This document shows, in pieces, positions 39,128-50,055 of a stretch of DNA of 64,000 nucleotides. Made by a program: the position numbers and the translations under genes. Source of the stretch: Dyadobacter subterraneus (GTDB lineage Bacteria; Bacteroidota; Bacteroidia; Cytophagales; Spirosomataceae). The first letter of the stretch is position 1. Each line of letters starts with the position of its first letter. Location: assembly GCF_015221875.1 (NCBI RefSeq), contig NZ_JACYGY010000001.1, positions 5,930,501 to 5,994,500 of the forward strand, read 5' to 3'. The notes beneath the pieces are model-generated. The model worked only from the letters and a program-made list of their open reading frames with translations, was not told where the DNA came from and ran no database searches.

Positions 39128-39228
39128 CTTTAATAATAATGAGGGCAGTTCAGCACTGCCCTCTATTGATATTCACCAAAGGATATACTTAGATTAAAAC
39201 CTTATCGTACTATCCTCTATTATTATTT

Positions 39229-40872
39229 CTACCAAGGTTTGCCTGCACCCTGGATTATCCACGGCTTAGACCATGCACTGTTTTTGCCATCAGCGGCCGA
39301 ATAAGTGGTTGATTCCAGTTTATTGATTGCATCGTCAGCGTTTGCTTTGTTAAGATTTCTTTCATCGAGCATATAATAAAATCTAACCGGAAGAACAGTT
39401 CTTTTTCCCTGAGGACCGGTTTGAAGTACCGGATAACCTGTTCTTTTATAATCAAACCAGGCTTCACTTGCGGCTGTCCAGCTTGCAATCCATTTTTGCT
39501 CGATGATCTGTTTTTGTGTTTTGTTATAAGCAACACTTGGCTGAGCCACATAAGCGGCATAAGAACTTGCCAGTCCCCAGGCTGTGAAAGAAGCCTGAAT
39601 TGCAGCTTTGTAATGCGTTTCCGCATCTCCTGCCGCCCAACCTTTTTGTGCAGCCTCCGCCAAAATAAAATGAACTTCCGCAGCTGACATCAATCTTGCT
39701 TTCAACAAATCACCTTTTGGCGCTTTGTACATGGTGTTAAGCCAGGAAACGTGCGGATTGTCGGCACCTTGTGCAGCCGTCGGGCTCATATTATAACTTG
39801 CGCCTGATAATAGCGAAACCGGCAAACCAACATAATTCTGATTCGTATCAATCGGAATTCCCGCAACTTTATCAGGTGATAAATAACGTTTCCCGTTTTT
39901 AATCACGTCCGATTTTGCCGGAAGAGTTGGATCAATTACCAAAGGAATCTGCACTTTATTTGCCCAGACACCCAGACGTGGATCGTTAACGGCAAGCATG
40001 GCTTTTACCAAAGTATTACACATTTTTATTCTTCTGTAATTACTTTCACTTGCATCATCTCTTGTGTTAGCCGGCCATGAATCGGCACTGCTATTTCCGG
40101 CAAAACCCATCGTCGCGTCGTCTGCTGCAACGTTCATGATTGGATATTGTGTTGCATTACCTACAATTTTCTCAATTCCGGCTTTGGCAACATCTGGTTT
40201 TTTATCAGAAATACGCATGTAATATCTCAATGCCAGAGAATTCGCCAGTTTTCTCCATTTGGCCGGATCACCCGCATAATACACATCAGGAATGACGATC
40301 GTGCTGTTATACTCCGCTTTGTTTTTTGATAATAGAGTATTCGCCTTGTCAAGATCTGCCAATATTCCTGTATAAATATCTTCCTGATTATCAAACGCCG
40401 GGAATGTATTCGCTGAACCGCCTTCCGATGCTTTCAAGGCGGCAGAATAAGGTGCATTTCCCCAAAGATCCGTGATCAAACCAAAAATCATTGACTTCAT
40501 GACCAACGCAACACCTTGCTGCAATGGGTAATTCAGTTCAACCGAACGGTCATATACATACTGATTATTGGTAAGAATTGCATACCAGCCGCTCCATGAA
40601 TTGGTTTGTCCCCAGTCGTAATCATTGTGTTCTCCACTCCATCCGTCTTTTTGCGTATGCTGCATGACACCGCCAATAATCTGGTCATAATTTAAACTGA
40701 CAAACTGTTTTCCTGTTTCAGTAAGTACCGTAGAAAGTACAAGATTCGGATTCGCTGTTGTCGGATCCACGCCGTTTGGGTTCTTGTTCACTTCCGTCAG
40801 ATCTTTGCAGGAAGAGGCAAGAAATACTGACATCATCAGTATAAGCGATTTTATATATTTAGTCTTCATCAT
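39229..40872 (-). CDS. SusD/RagB-like outer membrane nutrient-binding lipoprotein (pair 1)
   Basis: 547 aa lipoprotein (Cys in 'LASSC' near residue 22) that would sit on the cell surface as a lid over its SusC partner. The start 'KDLTEVNKNPNGVDP' and the middle ('KWRKLANSLALRYYMRIS') mark the SusD-like subgroup often called SusD_2 or starch-binding-like. 'HFILAEAAQKGW' and the C-terminal 'WKRT'-like block 'EAWFDYKRTGYP' are typical. It starts 19 bp after the partner susC-like gene, so the pair is an operon. Ligand unknown. Confidence 0.93.
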   Translation of the reverse strand: MMKTKYIKSLILMMSVFLASSCKDLTEVNKNPNGVDPTTANPNLVLSTVLTETGKQFVSLNYDQIIGGVMQHTQKDGWSGEHNDYDWGQTNSWSGWYAILTNNQYVYDRSVELNYPLQQGVALVMKSMIFGLITDLWGNAPYSAALKASEGGSANTFPAFDNQEDIYTGILADLDKANTLLSKNKAEYNSTIVIPDVYYAGDPAKWRKLANSLALRYYMRISDKKPDVAKAGIEKIVGNATQYPIMNVAADDATMGFAGNSSADSWPANTRDDASESNYRRIKMCNTLVKAMLAVNDPRLGVWANKVQIPLVIDPTLPAKSDVIKNGKRYLSPDKVAGIPIDTNQNYVGLPVSLLSGASYNMSPTAAQGADNPHVSWLNTMYKAPKGDLLKARLMSAAEVHFILAEAAQKGWAAGDAETHYKAAIQASFTAWGLASSYAAYVAQPSVAYNKTQKQIIEQKWIASWTAASEAWFDYKRTGYPVLQTGPQGKRTVLPVRFYYMLDERNLNKANADDAINKLESTTYSAADGKNSAWSKPWIIQGAGKPW

Positions 40873-40891
40873 GAATCAATTTGAACCGTTT

Positions 40892-43800
40892 TTAAAAAGT
40901 TAAACCAAGCTTAAATCCAACAGGAATAACCCAGGGCGTAACGTTGTATCTTTCAATTCCCTGTTTAAACTGGCTTCCTGAGCCTTGTGTACCAGATTCA
41001 ACCTGAAAAGCTGTTTCAGGATCGATGTTAATTTTGGCTTTTGTCCAAAGAATAATATTTCTGCTATAAACCGAGAAATTAGCACTTTGCATACCAATCT
41101 TTTTTGCAAAATTCACGGGCAGGTCATATCCGAAAGATATTTCTCTCAGCTTAACAAAAGACGCATCATACGTAAAAGGACGAGTGAATGACCAGGTTGT
41201 AGCTCCTGCTAATGGCAAATATTGTGTTCCTGTTCCGCCGAGGTTTTCCGTATAACCTGTTGGATTTCCAGCCGCATCATAACCCGTTGCAATTACACCC
41301 GGAACGAAAACGCCGCCGTGAGGAAGAGGAATTCCGCTGTAATTAACCGGGAAACTTCCATAATCAGGAGTTGGACCACCTACAAGAGGAAATACATTTC
41401 CATTGATTTTGATCTGTTTTTCCTGATTTGCTACCAAATGATCTCTCAAAGCATCACCCGTAAGTCCGTTCGGATTGATCAGTTTGTCATAAAAAAGTTG
41501 AGAATGACCGTCTTCTTCACCATAACGATAGGTTTGTGAAACAAAACTTCCTCCGTTGCGCCAGTCAAATGTCATGTTTAAACTGAATCCCTTATACGCA
41601 AGTGAAACCTGGCCGCCAAGCGTAAATTTAGGATTGAAATTACCAATTTTATTTTTTGTGTTAATTGCATCCACCGACTGCCATTTACCGGTTTTATCCA
41701 GAATCGGATAACCATAATACGGAGAAGCTTTGTCTGTTACCGTTACAACCTGTGCATCATAAATATCGCCAACCTGTTCTCCTACATAAGTCCAGGCACC
41801 ACCTTTTGCATCTGTCCAAAGTGTAAAGTATGGCAGGTCATCAGACAATCTTTTAATCGTTGTACGGTTTCTGCTAAGGTTTGCGTTGACATCCAGTCGC
41901 CATCCGTTTTTATTAAGTGGCGTTCCGCCCAATGTCAATTCAATACCTTTACTTTCCAAAAGGCCGGCATTAATACTTTTGGTTGTGTAACCTGACGATG
42001 GAGGCAGTTTTGTACTCAAAATCTGGTTTTTATTTTCCGCCATATAATAAGTCGCACCGAAACGTAAACGGTTTTGGAACATATTCAAATCAGCTCCCAC
42101 TTCATAAGATGTAGAAATTTCCGGTTTCAGATTCAGGTTGAAAAGATTATTCGAAACCGTAAGTCTTGGAACACCATTCCAGGTTCCGGCATTGCCCAAC
42201 GTGCTTAATAAAGAATAAGGATTTGCATCATTACCAACCTGTGCGACACCACCTCTGACTTTCAACATATTGATCTTGTCAGTCATCGGAATCATTTCAT
42301 TGATCAACAGACTCAAAGATGCCGAAGGGTAAAAATAAGATCGGTTTGCGGCTGGTAATGTACTTGTCCAGTCGTTTCTGGCTGTAACATCAAGATATAT
42401 CATTTCCTTGAAGCTCAAATTCGCCAGCGCGTAGGCACTGTAAACCGATCTTTTGTAGGAACTGCTGTTGTAGGTAAGGTTTGCCGGTAAAATATTCTGA
42501 ATGGTAAAAACACCCGGGACGATCAAACCTGTACCATTTGTAGAAGAATTGGCAACAGTAGAACCATTCTGATTTCTGTCATTGGCACCAGCAGATATTG
42601 AGAATGCGAAACTTTTTAGTGTTTTATGGTAAGTGGCAAGAAAATCCGTGTTGCTTTCAAAAGTTGCTATATTAGTTAAACCATATGCACCATTCGGCTC
42701 AGCGGTATAACTGTTGGCAATTTTAGTTTGTCTTTTTTCCTGATAGGTATCAAGAGAGTAACGTCCAAAAATGCTTAGTTCCGGCGTAATCTGCCATTCT
42801 GCTTTTACGTTTCCAAAAACGCGGTCTCTGACAAAACTATTATTTACCTCGTTTGCCAGGAAATAAGGATTGTTGAAAACGCCTTTATATTGAGAGCGCT
42901 GCTGCAAACCTTCCTGTCCCGGCAGCCAGTAATCTTTCAAATCGCGGATATCCGTATGCGGTGAAACTCCGTAAGCCCATTGAAGGGGATTTGTACCCCG
43001 GTTTCCAGCCGGACGATTATTTGAATTGTTACGACTAAAATCCAGATTGCTGCTTACTCTTACCTTCTGGCTAACTTTAACTGATGTGTTAAGGTTTAAA
43101 CTATTTCTGAATAAATCTGAATTTGGAACGATGCCTCGGTTTGTCATATTGGCATAAGACAAGCGATAGGTTACCATTTCCGTGCTATTGGAAATAGACA
43201 CACCATTAGTTGTTGTAATACCGGTCTGTACAAAATTCCTGACATTATTTTTGTGTGAAACCAAGGGCATGGCAATCGGTTTGCCATCTGCCCCAATCGG
43301 GCTGTTCCATTGCACCTCTTCATAACCTTTATCTAATGCTGCACCATAAGTGGCAGTGATACTTTCATCTACCAACTTTTTGAAAGGATTACTATACGGA
43401 TTGTTCGTGATAGAAGTTGGAATAGCTGAATACTGGCCTGAACCAAATTCTGTCTGCCATTTCAAATATTTATATGGCTTATCAAAAACAGTATTTGAAG
43501 AAACGGTAACCGTCATTTTCTTCACTTTTGAACCACTTTTTGTTGTGATTAGAACAACACCATTTCCTGCTCTTGAACCGTAAAGTGCCGCTGCACTTGG
43601 ACCTTTCAGGATGGAAACGTTTTCAATATCATCCGGGTTAAGGCTGGAAAGTGCATTACCATAATCCACTTTGTTGTCCGTTCCTATTTCGGTGACATTA
43701 TTTAAAGTATTGGCAATTGGTACACCATCTACCACAAATAAGGGCTGATTATCATTACTTAAAGATTTTGCTCCACGGATCACCATGCTTACAGAAGAAC

Positions 43801-44350
43801 CCGTAGCACCAGTTGAACTGATGGCAACACCCGCCACTTTTCCGGCCATGGCGTTCAACACGTTTTCCTGCGAAACACGGTTAAATTCCTTGCCGTCCAC
43901 TTTTCCTACTGAATATCCAAGCGATTTATCTTCACGTTTGATACCCAGGGCAGTCACGGTTACTTCATTAAGATTCTCTGTATTAGCTACTAACGAAACA
44001 TCAACAACGCTGCGATTATTTACCGGAACTTCTTGTAAAAGATATCCTACAAAAGAAAATACCAGAACAGGGCTATCTCCTGTTATTTCGATTGAGTATT
44101 CCCCGGCCGCGTTTGTACTGGTTCCTCTTTGTGTACCTTTCAATACGACGTTGACACCTGGCATACTTGCGCCGTCCTGACCAGAAACTTTTCCCGTGAT
44201 CGTTCTGTCAGCCTTTTTCTCTGCTTTTCCGTTTTTATTCCCGGCAAAAACTCCTGCTTTTGCCATTTGGCTAAACGGGAGACTCAGCGCTACAAGTATC
44301 AGCAGACGTTTGAAAACCCGCAGATAAAAATTGATAAAATTTGATCTCAT
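40892..44350 (-). CDS. SusC/RagA-like TonB-dependent outer membrane transporter (pair 1)
   Basis: 1152 aa TonB-dependent importer. A signal peptide (about 1-32) is followed by the carboxypeptidase-like regulatory domain ('ITGKVSGQDGASMPGVNVVL', about 50-130), a plug domain with 'VTALGIKREDKSLGY' and 'LSLNPDDIENVSILKG'-type sequence, and a large barrel. It partners the SusD-like protein downstream. It is related to, but clearly different from, the second SusC-like protein at 46.6-50.0 kb. No extracytoplasmic sigma factor or anti-sigma gene is adjacent to this copy. Confidence 0.95.
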   Translation of the reverse strand: MRSNFINFYLRVFKRLLILVALSLPFSQMAKAGVFAGNKNGKAEKKADRTITGKVSGQDGASMPGVNVVLKGTQRGTSTNAAGEYSIEITGDSPVLVFSFVGYLLQEVPVNNRSVVDVSLVANTENLNEVTVTALGIKREDKSLGYSVGKVDGKEFNRVSQENVLNAMAGKVAGVAISSTGATGSSVSMVIRGAKSLSNDNQPLFVVDGVPIANTLNNVTEIGTDNKVDYGNALSSLNPDDIENVSILKGPSAAALYGSRAGNGVVLITTKSGSKVKKMTVTVSSNTVFDKPYKYLKWQTEFGSGQYSAIPTSITNNPYSNPFKKLVDESITATYGAALDKGYEEVQWNSPIGADGKPIAMPLVSHKNNVRNFVQTGITTTNGVSISNSTEMVTYRLSYANMTNRGIVPNSDLFRNSLNLNTSVKVSQKVRVSSNLDFSRNNSNNRPAGNRGTNPLQWAYGVSPHTDIRDLKDYWLPGQEGLQQRSQYKGVFNNPYFLANEVNNSFVRDRVFGNVKAEWQITPELSIFGRYSLDTYQEKRQTKIANSYTAEPNGAYGLTNIATFESNTDFLATYHKTLKSFAFSISAGANDRNQNGSTVANSSTNGTGLIVPGVFTIQNILPANLTYNSSSYKRSVYSAYALANLSFKEMIYLDVTARNDWTSTLPAANRSYFYPSASLSLLINEMIPMTDKINMLKVRGGVAQVGNDANPYSLLSTLGNAGTWNGVPRLTVSNNLFNLNLKPEISTSYEVGADLNMFQNRLRFGATYYMAENKNQILSTKLPPSSGYTTKSINAGLLESKGIELTLGGTPLNKNGWRLDVNANLSRNRTTIKRLSDDLPYFTLWTDAKGGAWTYVGEQVGDIYDAQVVTVTDKASPYYGYPILDKTGKWQSVDAINTKNKIGNFNPKFTLGGQVSLAYKGFSLNMTFDWRNGGSFVSQTYRYGEEDGHSQLFYDKLINPNGLTGDALRDHLVANQEKQIKINGNVFPLVGGPTPDYGSFPVNYSGIPLPHGGVFVPGVIATGYDAAGNPTGYTENLGGTGTQYLPLAGATTWSFTRPFTYDASFVKLREISFGYDLPVNFAKKIGMQSANFSVYSRNIILWTKAKINIDPETAFQVESGTQGSGSQFKQGIERYNVTPWVIPVGFKLGLTF

Positions 44351-44897
44351 AATTTTCGATGATTTATTTGAACAGCATGACGTAAGGGTAAATGATTGTA
44401 AATTCCTGATAGGGTTAATTCATAAAAATGTAAGAGGGCTTTCTCCATAGACTAATGTTTAGGTAACTAATTGTATTCTGATCAATAGAAGCGAAACCTG
44501 CCGGCGCATTTTTGAAACTGCCGGAATGAGCTATCCGGATTATCCAATTTTTATATGTTAAGAATTTGTTATGTATGCATACTAATTTAAAGGAAATACC
44601 TATCCGATTACGAATTGTCAGCCCGTCAGAAATTAGCAGTACATAAACATTTGTATTACTTTAAAACGTTGGTAATAGACTATTATCAGAAATTAAAAAA
44701 TAATGAATTGAGTAAACGGTTGAAAAGGGCACAAAAAAATCCGGAAATGGTTGAAAAAATTCAGCACATTTCCGGACTAGACTCTTATTTTATTATTTCA
44801 AAACTTTCATAATCAGCACCTTGCCAAACAATTCCTGACAATCAAATGACCACTTCCTGACAAATTCTGACAACAATTGTCCGGCAAATCCAACCAC
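44351..44897. other. 547-bp gap between the two SusC/SusD pairs
   Basis: Separates two minus-strand operons and should contain the promoter of the downstream pair. It holds one coding-looking plus-strand frame (44591-44812) listed separately. I see no strong terminator or exact Bacteroidota promoter box on the minus strand. Confidence 0.5.
44591..44812 (+). other. Coding-looking open frame without a good start codon
   Basis: After a TAA at 44588 the frame is open for 73 codons, with protein-like sequence rich in Lys, Leu and Tyr ('LSDYELSARQKLAVHKHLYY', 'SGLDSYFIISKLS') and a tidy stop. No ATG or GTG is available, only TTG at 44615. It could be a gene tail left by a deletion, a small gene with a rare start, or chance. 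It is antisense to the surrounding operons. Confidence 0.3.
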
Positions 44898-46556
44898 TTA
44901 TTGCAGCAACCAGATTTTAGAGAATTGATCGTCTACTGCTGGCGACAAAGACGATACACCAAGATCATAAGCATCTCTGTTTTGCCCAAGTTCATTACCC
45001 GGGTAGCGGTAGCGAAGCGGGAATGTATAAGTACCTAATCTGCCATTGTTGAATATATTTGGTAATTTAGTACGACGCAGGTCAAGATAAGCTTCCGCAG
45101 AAACCAGGAACAAACTGATCCACTTTTGGTCTGCGATTTTCGCAAGTTGGCCTGCCTTATCTGTTGGTAAAGCAATATTTGACTGAGCCAGATATTTTGT
45201 AACTGTTGCCTGAGGTACTCCCCAGCGAAGCAGTGAATTTGTAATTCCTTTGCGGTAATAAGTATCAGCGCTTCCGGTGATTAATCCTTTTGCAGCAGCT
45301 TCTGCCAACAAAAACTGAACTTCATCACTGTTCATAATCTGCGCTTTAAGCAGCGGATGCGTGTTTTGTCTGAACAATGTAGAGAATTTGGAAACTTTAA
45401 AGTTACCTACAACACCACCGGCGGCTGTATTATAATGCCCGTTTCCATTTTTCCAGTCAGCCTGCATACCAGCAATGAAACCAACATAAACTTTATTGGA
45501 ATCAATCAATATATCTTTTGTCGCGTATTCAGCAATTTCAGGTTTTGACCTGTCGATATATTCCCAGGTTGAAGAATAAGTATAACCATTTGGATCTGTG
45601 GTTGCAAAAGTAACACCGTCAAGACTTTTGTCGCTTGTCCACGGTCTTTCAACAGGAGCAAACCAGATTGCTGCGCGCGGATCGCTCAAATCCGCCAATT
45701 TGTCAACTAATGTCTTACATGGTCTCCTTTTATTGAATTCATCAACAGAACCCCAGTTAACAGTACCACCCGTCCAGGAATTTCCCAGAATGCTTCCATT
45801 ATCACCTGTCGTTCCAATATAAGAAATCGAAGCATTTTCAGTAGGTTCGGATAAAACATTTCCGGAAATAGCCGCAATTTTTGCTCCCACATCAGTGATT
45901 TTGCCTGATGCACGCATTAATAATCTTAGTTTTACCGAGTTGGCGAATTTTTGCCATTTAACTTTGTCACCTGCAAACATCAGATCATACGAGGTTGATA
46001 TTTCTTCGGTTCCACCAGAAATTAATGTGGACGCTTCGTCAAGTTCAGTAAGTAATCCGTTATAGATATCCTGTTCTTTGTCATATTTTGGATACAAAAT
46101 ACCTTCTCTCGCTTTCAAAGCCTCCGAATAATACACATCACCATAAAAATCGGTCATGAAAGAAAAAAGCATCACCCGGAAAACCTTGAAAATCCCTTGA
46201 TGTGTTTTTGAACCGCGGGTTTGTGCAAGATTGATAGAACCATCAATGAGTTTAAGAATATCCATGGCATCATACATATCCGTGGTAGCCAATCTGAAAC
46301 CATCATAGAAGTTATCACCACTCTGGTAATTACTTTCCATATGCTGAACAGCAGCAGGAAGTTTTCTGTTATCAAAACTCATCTTTTGATAAAAAAGCGA
46401 TGTTCTTTTGATAACAGAAGCTAGCAGATATGGATCATTTACCGACTCGATGGCATCTTTTTGCTGTAATGTATCCGCTGTTCGTAACTCGTCTTCACTG
46501 CAGGAAGAAAATCCTACCAGTGTAGCAACTAAAAATACTTTAAATATAGATTTCAT
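44898..46556 (-). CDS. SusD/RagB-like outer membrane nutrient-binding lipoprotein (pair 2)
   Basis: 552 aa lipoprotein of the same SusD subgroup as pair 1: signal sequence ending 'VGFSSC' with Cys19 or nearby, then 'KWQKFANSVKLRLLMRASG' in the middle and 'VQFLLAEAAAKGL' in the second half, with 'EAYLDLRRTKLP' near the end. It binds an unknown ligand for the SusC-like protein encoded 24 bp upstream. Conservation with the pair 1 protein is low outside these blocks, so the ligands probably differ. Confidence 0.93.
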   Translation of the reverse strand: MKSIFKVFLVATLVGFSSCSEDELRTADTLQQKDAIESVNDPYLLASVIKRTSLFYQKMSFDNRKLPAAVQHMESNYQSGDNFYDGFRLATTDMYDAMDILKLIDGSINLAQTRGSKTHQGIFKVFRVMLFSFMTDFYGDVYYSEALKAREGILYPKYDKEQDIYNGLLTELDEASTLISGGTEEISTSYDLMFAGDKVKWQKFANSVKLRLLMRASGKITDVGAKIAAISGNVLSEPTENASISYIGTTGDNGSILGNSWTGGTVNWGSVDEFNKRRPCKTLVDKLADLSDPRAAIWFAPVERPWTSDKSLDGVTFATTDPNGYTYSSTWEYIDRSKPEIAEYATKDILIDSNKVYVGFIAGMQADWKNGNGHYNTAAGGVVGNFKVSKFSTLFRQNTHPLLKAQIMNSDEVQFLLAEAAAKGLITGSADTYYRKGITNSLLRWGVPQATVTKYLAQSNIALPTDKAGQLAKIADQKWISLFLVSAEAYLDLRRTKLPNIFNNGRLGTYTFPLRYRYPGNELGQNRDAYDLGVSSLSPAVDDQFSKIWLLQ

Positions 46557-46580
46557 AATTCTCTGAATGAACGTTATTAA

Positions 46581-49500
46581 TTAAAAATCAACAGAAACCT
46601 TGAATCCGTATGAGCGGATACTTGGCAAAGTTGCTCTTAAAATCCCCTGACTTGTACCAACTCCTGAGAATGCAGATTCAGGATCTTCGTGACGACCTGA
46701 CTTATTCCACTGGAAAAGGTTTCTTCCGTAAACTGACAACATCAGATTGTTAAGGAAATATTTTTTGGTCACGGTACCAGGTACTGTGTATGCAAATGAT
46801 AATTCTCTCAATTTGAAGTTGGTAGCGCTGTAAGTTCTTGTTGATGCAAAATCCCAGATAATATCTCCGTAACCGTTGTAAGGGAAGTCATAAAAAGTAT
46901 TGTTTTTGTCTGCACCGTTCACGATATAATCAGCATCTGTTACTGCATCTGCTCCCGTATGGTTAGGGTTTACAAATACACCTTTTACGTAAACAGCATC
47001 TTGTACAGCAGTCGAACGCTTCGAATCGTTGTTGCTGTTAATCGCTGCGTAAGTACTTGATCCAACCGCAGGCCATGGAAGACCTCCATGTGCGGCATCA
47101 CGGCCACCCATCCAGTAAGGATTGTTAGGACCTGAGCTCAAAGTACTTTCCGCTCTTCCGTTCGATTCAAGATACTGCTGGTTCACAGAAACATATTTTC
47201 CGCCTTTTCTCAAACTTCCTACGATACCCAGACTGAATTGTTTGTATTTCAAGGTTGTATTGATACCAAGAATAAAATCAGGATTGAAATTACCAAGTCT
47301 TCCACGATCTCTTTCATCAGATGACAACTGAACCTTTCCCTGGTCAGAGTCAAGGAGCATCATACCTTTATACTGACCTTCTTTTACACGTAAAATCGGA
47401 TTTTGTTCGTAAATACTACCGATTTCCTCTCCCTTTGCAATTTTCACCATCGTTTTTCCATCATAGGAAGTAAACACATATCCGTTTGGAGCAAACTGAT
47501 CAGACAACCTTGTAATCTTCGCTTTGTAATGTGTAAAACTTGTGGAAATGTCCCAGGAGAAATCCTTTGTTTTGATAGGAGTCAGGTTCAGTCCGAATTC
47601 AAATCCTTTGTTGGTAACATCACCAATATTGGTCAGCAAACCTGTATAACCCGTTCCAGGCACCAGTGAAATACTGCCAATCTGATCTTTTTGTGTTTTG
47701 ATGAAATACGTTCCGTCAAACTTAACACGACCTTTAAACAACCACAAATCAAGCCCTGCTTCTTTCGTGATCGAATGCTGCGCTTTGATATTAGGGTCAA
47801 CCAGCGAACTCGTAAGACTTACCGTATTGGCCGCTCCCCAAGGGCTTGCGTCATATGTATAGGTATCAACTGATCTTTGTTTTACCAAACCGTTACCCAC
47901 GTCAGCAATGTTAATACGAGGCTTTACCAAGGTAAATACTTCCGGGAAATGGATTGATTCAGAAGCTACCCAGCTCAAAGATGCCGATGGATAGAAATAA
48001 TGGATTTTTTCTTCCGGCAAAATTCCTTTCCAGTCGTTACGCCCTGTCACATCCAGGAATAATTTCTCATCCCAACCAACCGTTGCATAAGCATATACGC
48101 TTTGAGACTTTGTCGTTCTAAAAGGCCAGTTGTTGGCTGCAACCGTAGTTAATGTTCCGGCTTTTATATTCGATACGGCGAATAATCCAGGAGAGTTCAG
48201 GTCACCACCGGTAATTTCAGAACTCGTTGTATTATTGAAACGATAGTTACCACCGGCAGATGCACTCACAGAAAGTCTTCCAAAATTTTTGTTATAAGAA
48301 AGAATCACATCAGAGTTAGCTTCAATACTGCTGTTATCTCCTGTAACATAACCTCCAAAAGCATCCCCTTTGGCGCCCCACGATTGTCTCATTTCATAAA
48401 GTTCTTTCACATTTTCCATCCCTGTTCTTGCCAAAAGAGAGAAATTGTCCGAAAGTTGCCAGTTTAACTGGATTTTTCCGAAGAAATTGTCACGGGTAAA
48501 TCGGTGCAGTTTTTCATAGGTAGTAAACCAAGGGTTATCGTTGGCAACATCTACACCATTGTCTTTCATGATCGATCCGTTTTGCTTCACACCTTCAAAA
48601 CCTGTCAGCCAATAATCTTTCATATCGGATAGCGGCTGTAAATTTGTGGGTAAGTTGAAAAGCAAATTATTCAATACACTATTAGAACCCGTTGTATTTT
48701 GTTTGTTCGGAGAATAGGTATGGATGTAACTTGAACTAACCGATACATTTATCTTTTTAGTCAGGTTATAGTCAGTATTCAGCGTGAAAGATTTCTGCTC
48801 CGTTTTTGTATTTGGCATAACACCAACGTTGGTCATATTTGAAATACCCAAACGGAAGGCACCTCTGTCAGAATTGCCAGTAATGGCTACGCTATTGTTC
48901 CAGGTGTGTCCGGTTTGAAGATAAGCCTTAACTCTGTTCTCTTTTGAGGAAGTCATTGGCCCATTGGCCCATTTTTTGTTTTTCACATCCCAGTAATCCG
49001 ATGAAAACGATCCATCAAGTTTCGGGCCCCAGGTATCTGTATTGTCATACTGCCATTCATTGGCTCTTTCACCCTGGCCAAACTCAGTTTGTTCCTGAAT
49101 AAACTGGTAGGCTTTTTCCTGTGAGAAAGAAGTTGAGTAAGAAACTCCAAGCCCTCTTCTTCCGCCTCTACCTGATTTTGTAGTGATCATTACAACACCA
49201 TTTCCACCCTCAGCTCCATATAATGCACCCGCGCTGCCTCCTTTCAGGATGGTCACAGAGGCGATGTCATTCGGGTTTAACTGGGAAAGAATATTACCAA
49301 AATCGACACCATCCTTATTGGTAGTTGATTGGGCACCTACCTGGATACCATCAATTACATATAACGGCTGTGAATTCAGGGAAACATTTGTTCCGCCAGG
49401 ACTTGTTGTAGGCATTGTACTTGTTCCACGAATATTGACAAGTACCGACGAAGTAGGATCGCTACTCAAATTGGTAAAATTCACACCGCTTACTTTACCA

Positions 49501-49958
49501 TCCAGCGACTTCATTAAACTTGGGTTTGACGCTTTCACAAGATCTTCGCTTTTAACCTCTGCGACAGAATAAGCAAGGGATTTTTTCTCACGGCTGATTC
49601 CAAGGGCAGTTACAACCACTTCCTTTAAGTTTTCAGCACTGGGTGTGATCACAAAATCCAATATACTGCGACCGTTCACAGGGACATCCTCCTGATTGTA
49701 TCCAACAAAAGAAAAGACAAGGACCGGGTTGGTACCAGTTACCTCAATCGAATAAGTTCCGTTTGCATTGGTTGTCGTTCCTATCTGTGTGCCTTTCAGG
49801 ATAATGTTAACACCAGGCATTACAGCGCCATCATCTTTGGATGTCACTTTACCTGTAACTACATTTTGTGCGCTGGCCACCGAAATACCAACTCCGGCCA
49901 CAAGGACCAGGAGAAATAATCGTCTGAGCACACGCTGAGCAATAGAGTTTGAATTCAT
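46581..49958 (-). CDS. SusC/RagA-like TonB-dependent outer membrane transporter (pair 2)
   Basis: 1125 aa importer with a signal peptide ending near 'VASAQ', a carboxypeptidase-like domain ('VTGKVTSKDDGAVMPGVNII'), then 'VTALGISREKKSLAY', a plug domain ('LNPNDIASVTILKGGSAGAL') and a barrel. Domain layout matches pair 1, pointing to an old duplication. It is the most upstream large gene of the minus-strand cluster. A small gene with FecR-like sequence lies about 100 bp further upstream. Confidence 0.95.
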   Translation of the reverse strand: MNSNSIAQRVLRRLFLLVLVAGVGISVASAQNVVTGKVTSKDDGAVMPGVNIILKGTQIGTTTNANGTYSIEVTGTNPVLVFSFVGYNQEDVPVNGRSILDFVITPSAENLKEVVVTALGISREKKSLAYSVAEVKSEDLVKASNPSLMKSLDGKVSGVNFTNLSSDPTSSVLVNIRGTSTMPTTSPGGTNVSLNSQPLYVIDGIQVGAQSTTNKDGVDFGNILSQLNPNDIASVTILKGGSAGALYGAEGGNGVVMITTKSGRGGRRGLGVSYSTSFSQEKAYQFIQEQTEFGQGERANEWQYDNTDTWGPKLDGSFSSDYWDVKNKKWANGPMTSSKENRVKAYLQTGHTWNNSVAITGNSDRGAFRLGISNMTNVGVMPNTKTEQKSFTLNTDYNLTKKINVSVSSSYIHTYSPNKQNTTGSNSVLNNLLFNLPTNLQPLSDMKDYWLTGFEGVKQNGSIMKDNGVDVANDNPWFTTYEKLHRFTRDNFFGKIQLNWQLSDNFSLLARTGMENVKELYEMRQSWGAKGDAFGGYVTGDNSSIEANSDVILSYNKNFGRLSVSASAGGNYRFNNTTSSEITGGDLNSPGLFAVSNIKAGTLTTVAANNWPFRTTKSQSVYAYATVGWDEKLFLDVTGRNDWKGILPEEKIHYFYPSASLSWVASESIHFPEVFTLVKPRINIADVGNGLVKQRSVDTYTYDASPWGAANTVSLTSSLVDPNIKAQHSITKEAGLDLWLFKGRVKFDGTYFIKTQKDQIGSISLVPGTGYTGLLTNIGDVTNKGFEFGLNLTPIKTKDFSWDISTSFTHYKAKITRLSDQFAPNGYVFTSYDGKTMVKIAKGEEIGSIYEQNPILRVKEGQYKGMMLLDSDQGKVQLSSDERDRGRLGNFNPDFILGINTTLKYKQFSLGIVGSLRKGGKYVSVNQQYLESNGRAESTLSSGPNNPYWMGGRDAAHGGLPWPAVGSSTYAAINSNNDSKRSTAVQDAVYVKGVFVNPNHTGADAVTDADYIVNGADKNNTFYDFPYNGYGDIIWDFASTRTYSATNFKLRELSFAYTVPGTVTKKYFLNNLMLSVYGRNLFQWNKSGRHEDPESAFSGVGTSQGILRATLPSIRSYGFKVSVDF

Positions 49959-50055
49959 AACTTTTAGAATAATAATTGGACAAAGACAAGCGTAAAAGGG
50001 TTAATAGAGTTTTTTAATAAGCATCGTTTTTAAACAGGTTTTTTCATTACAACTT

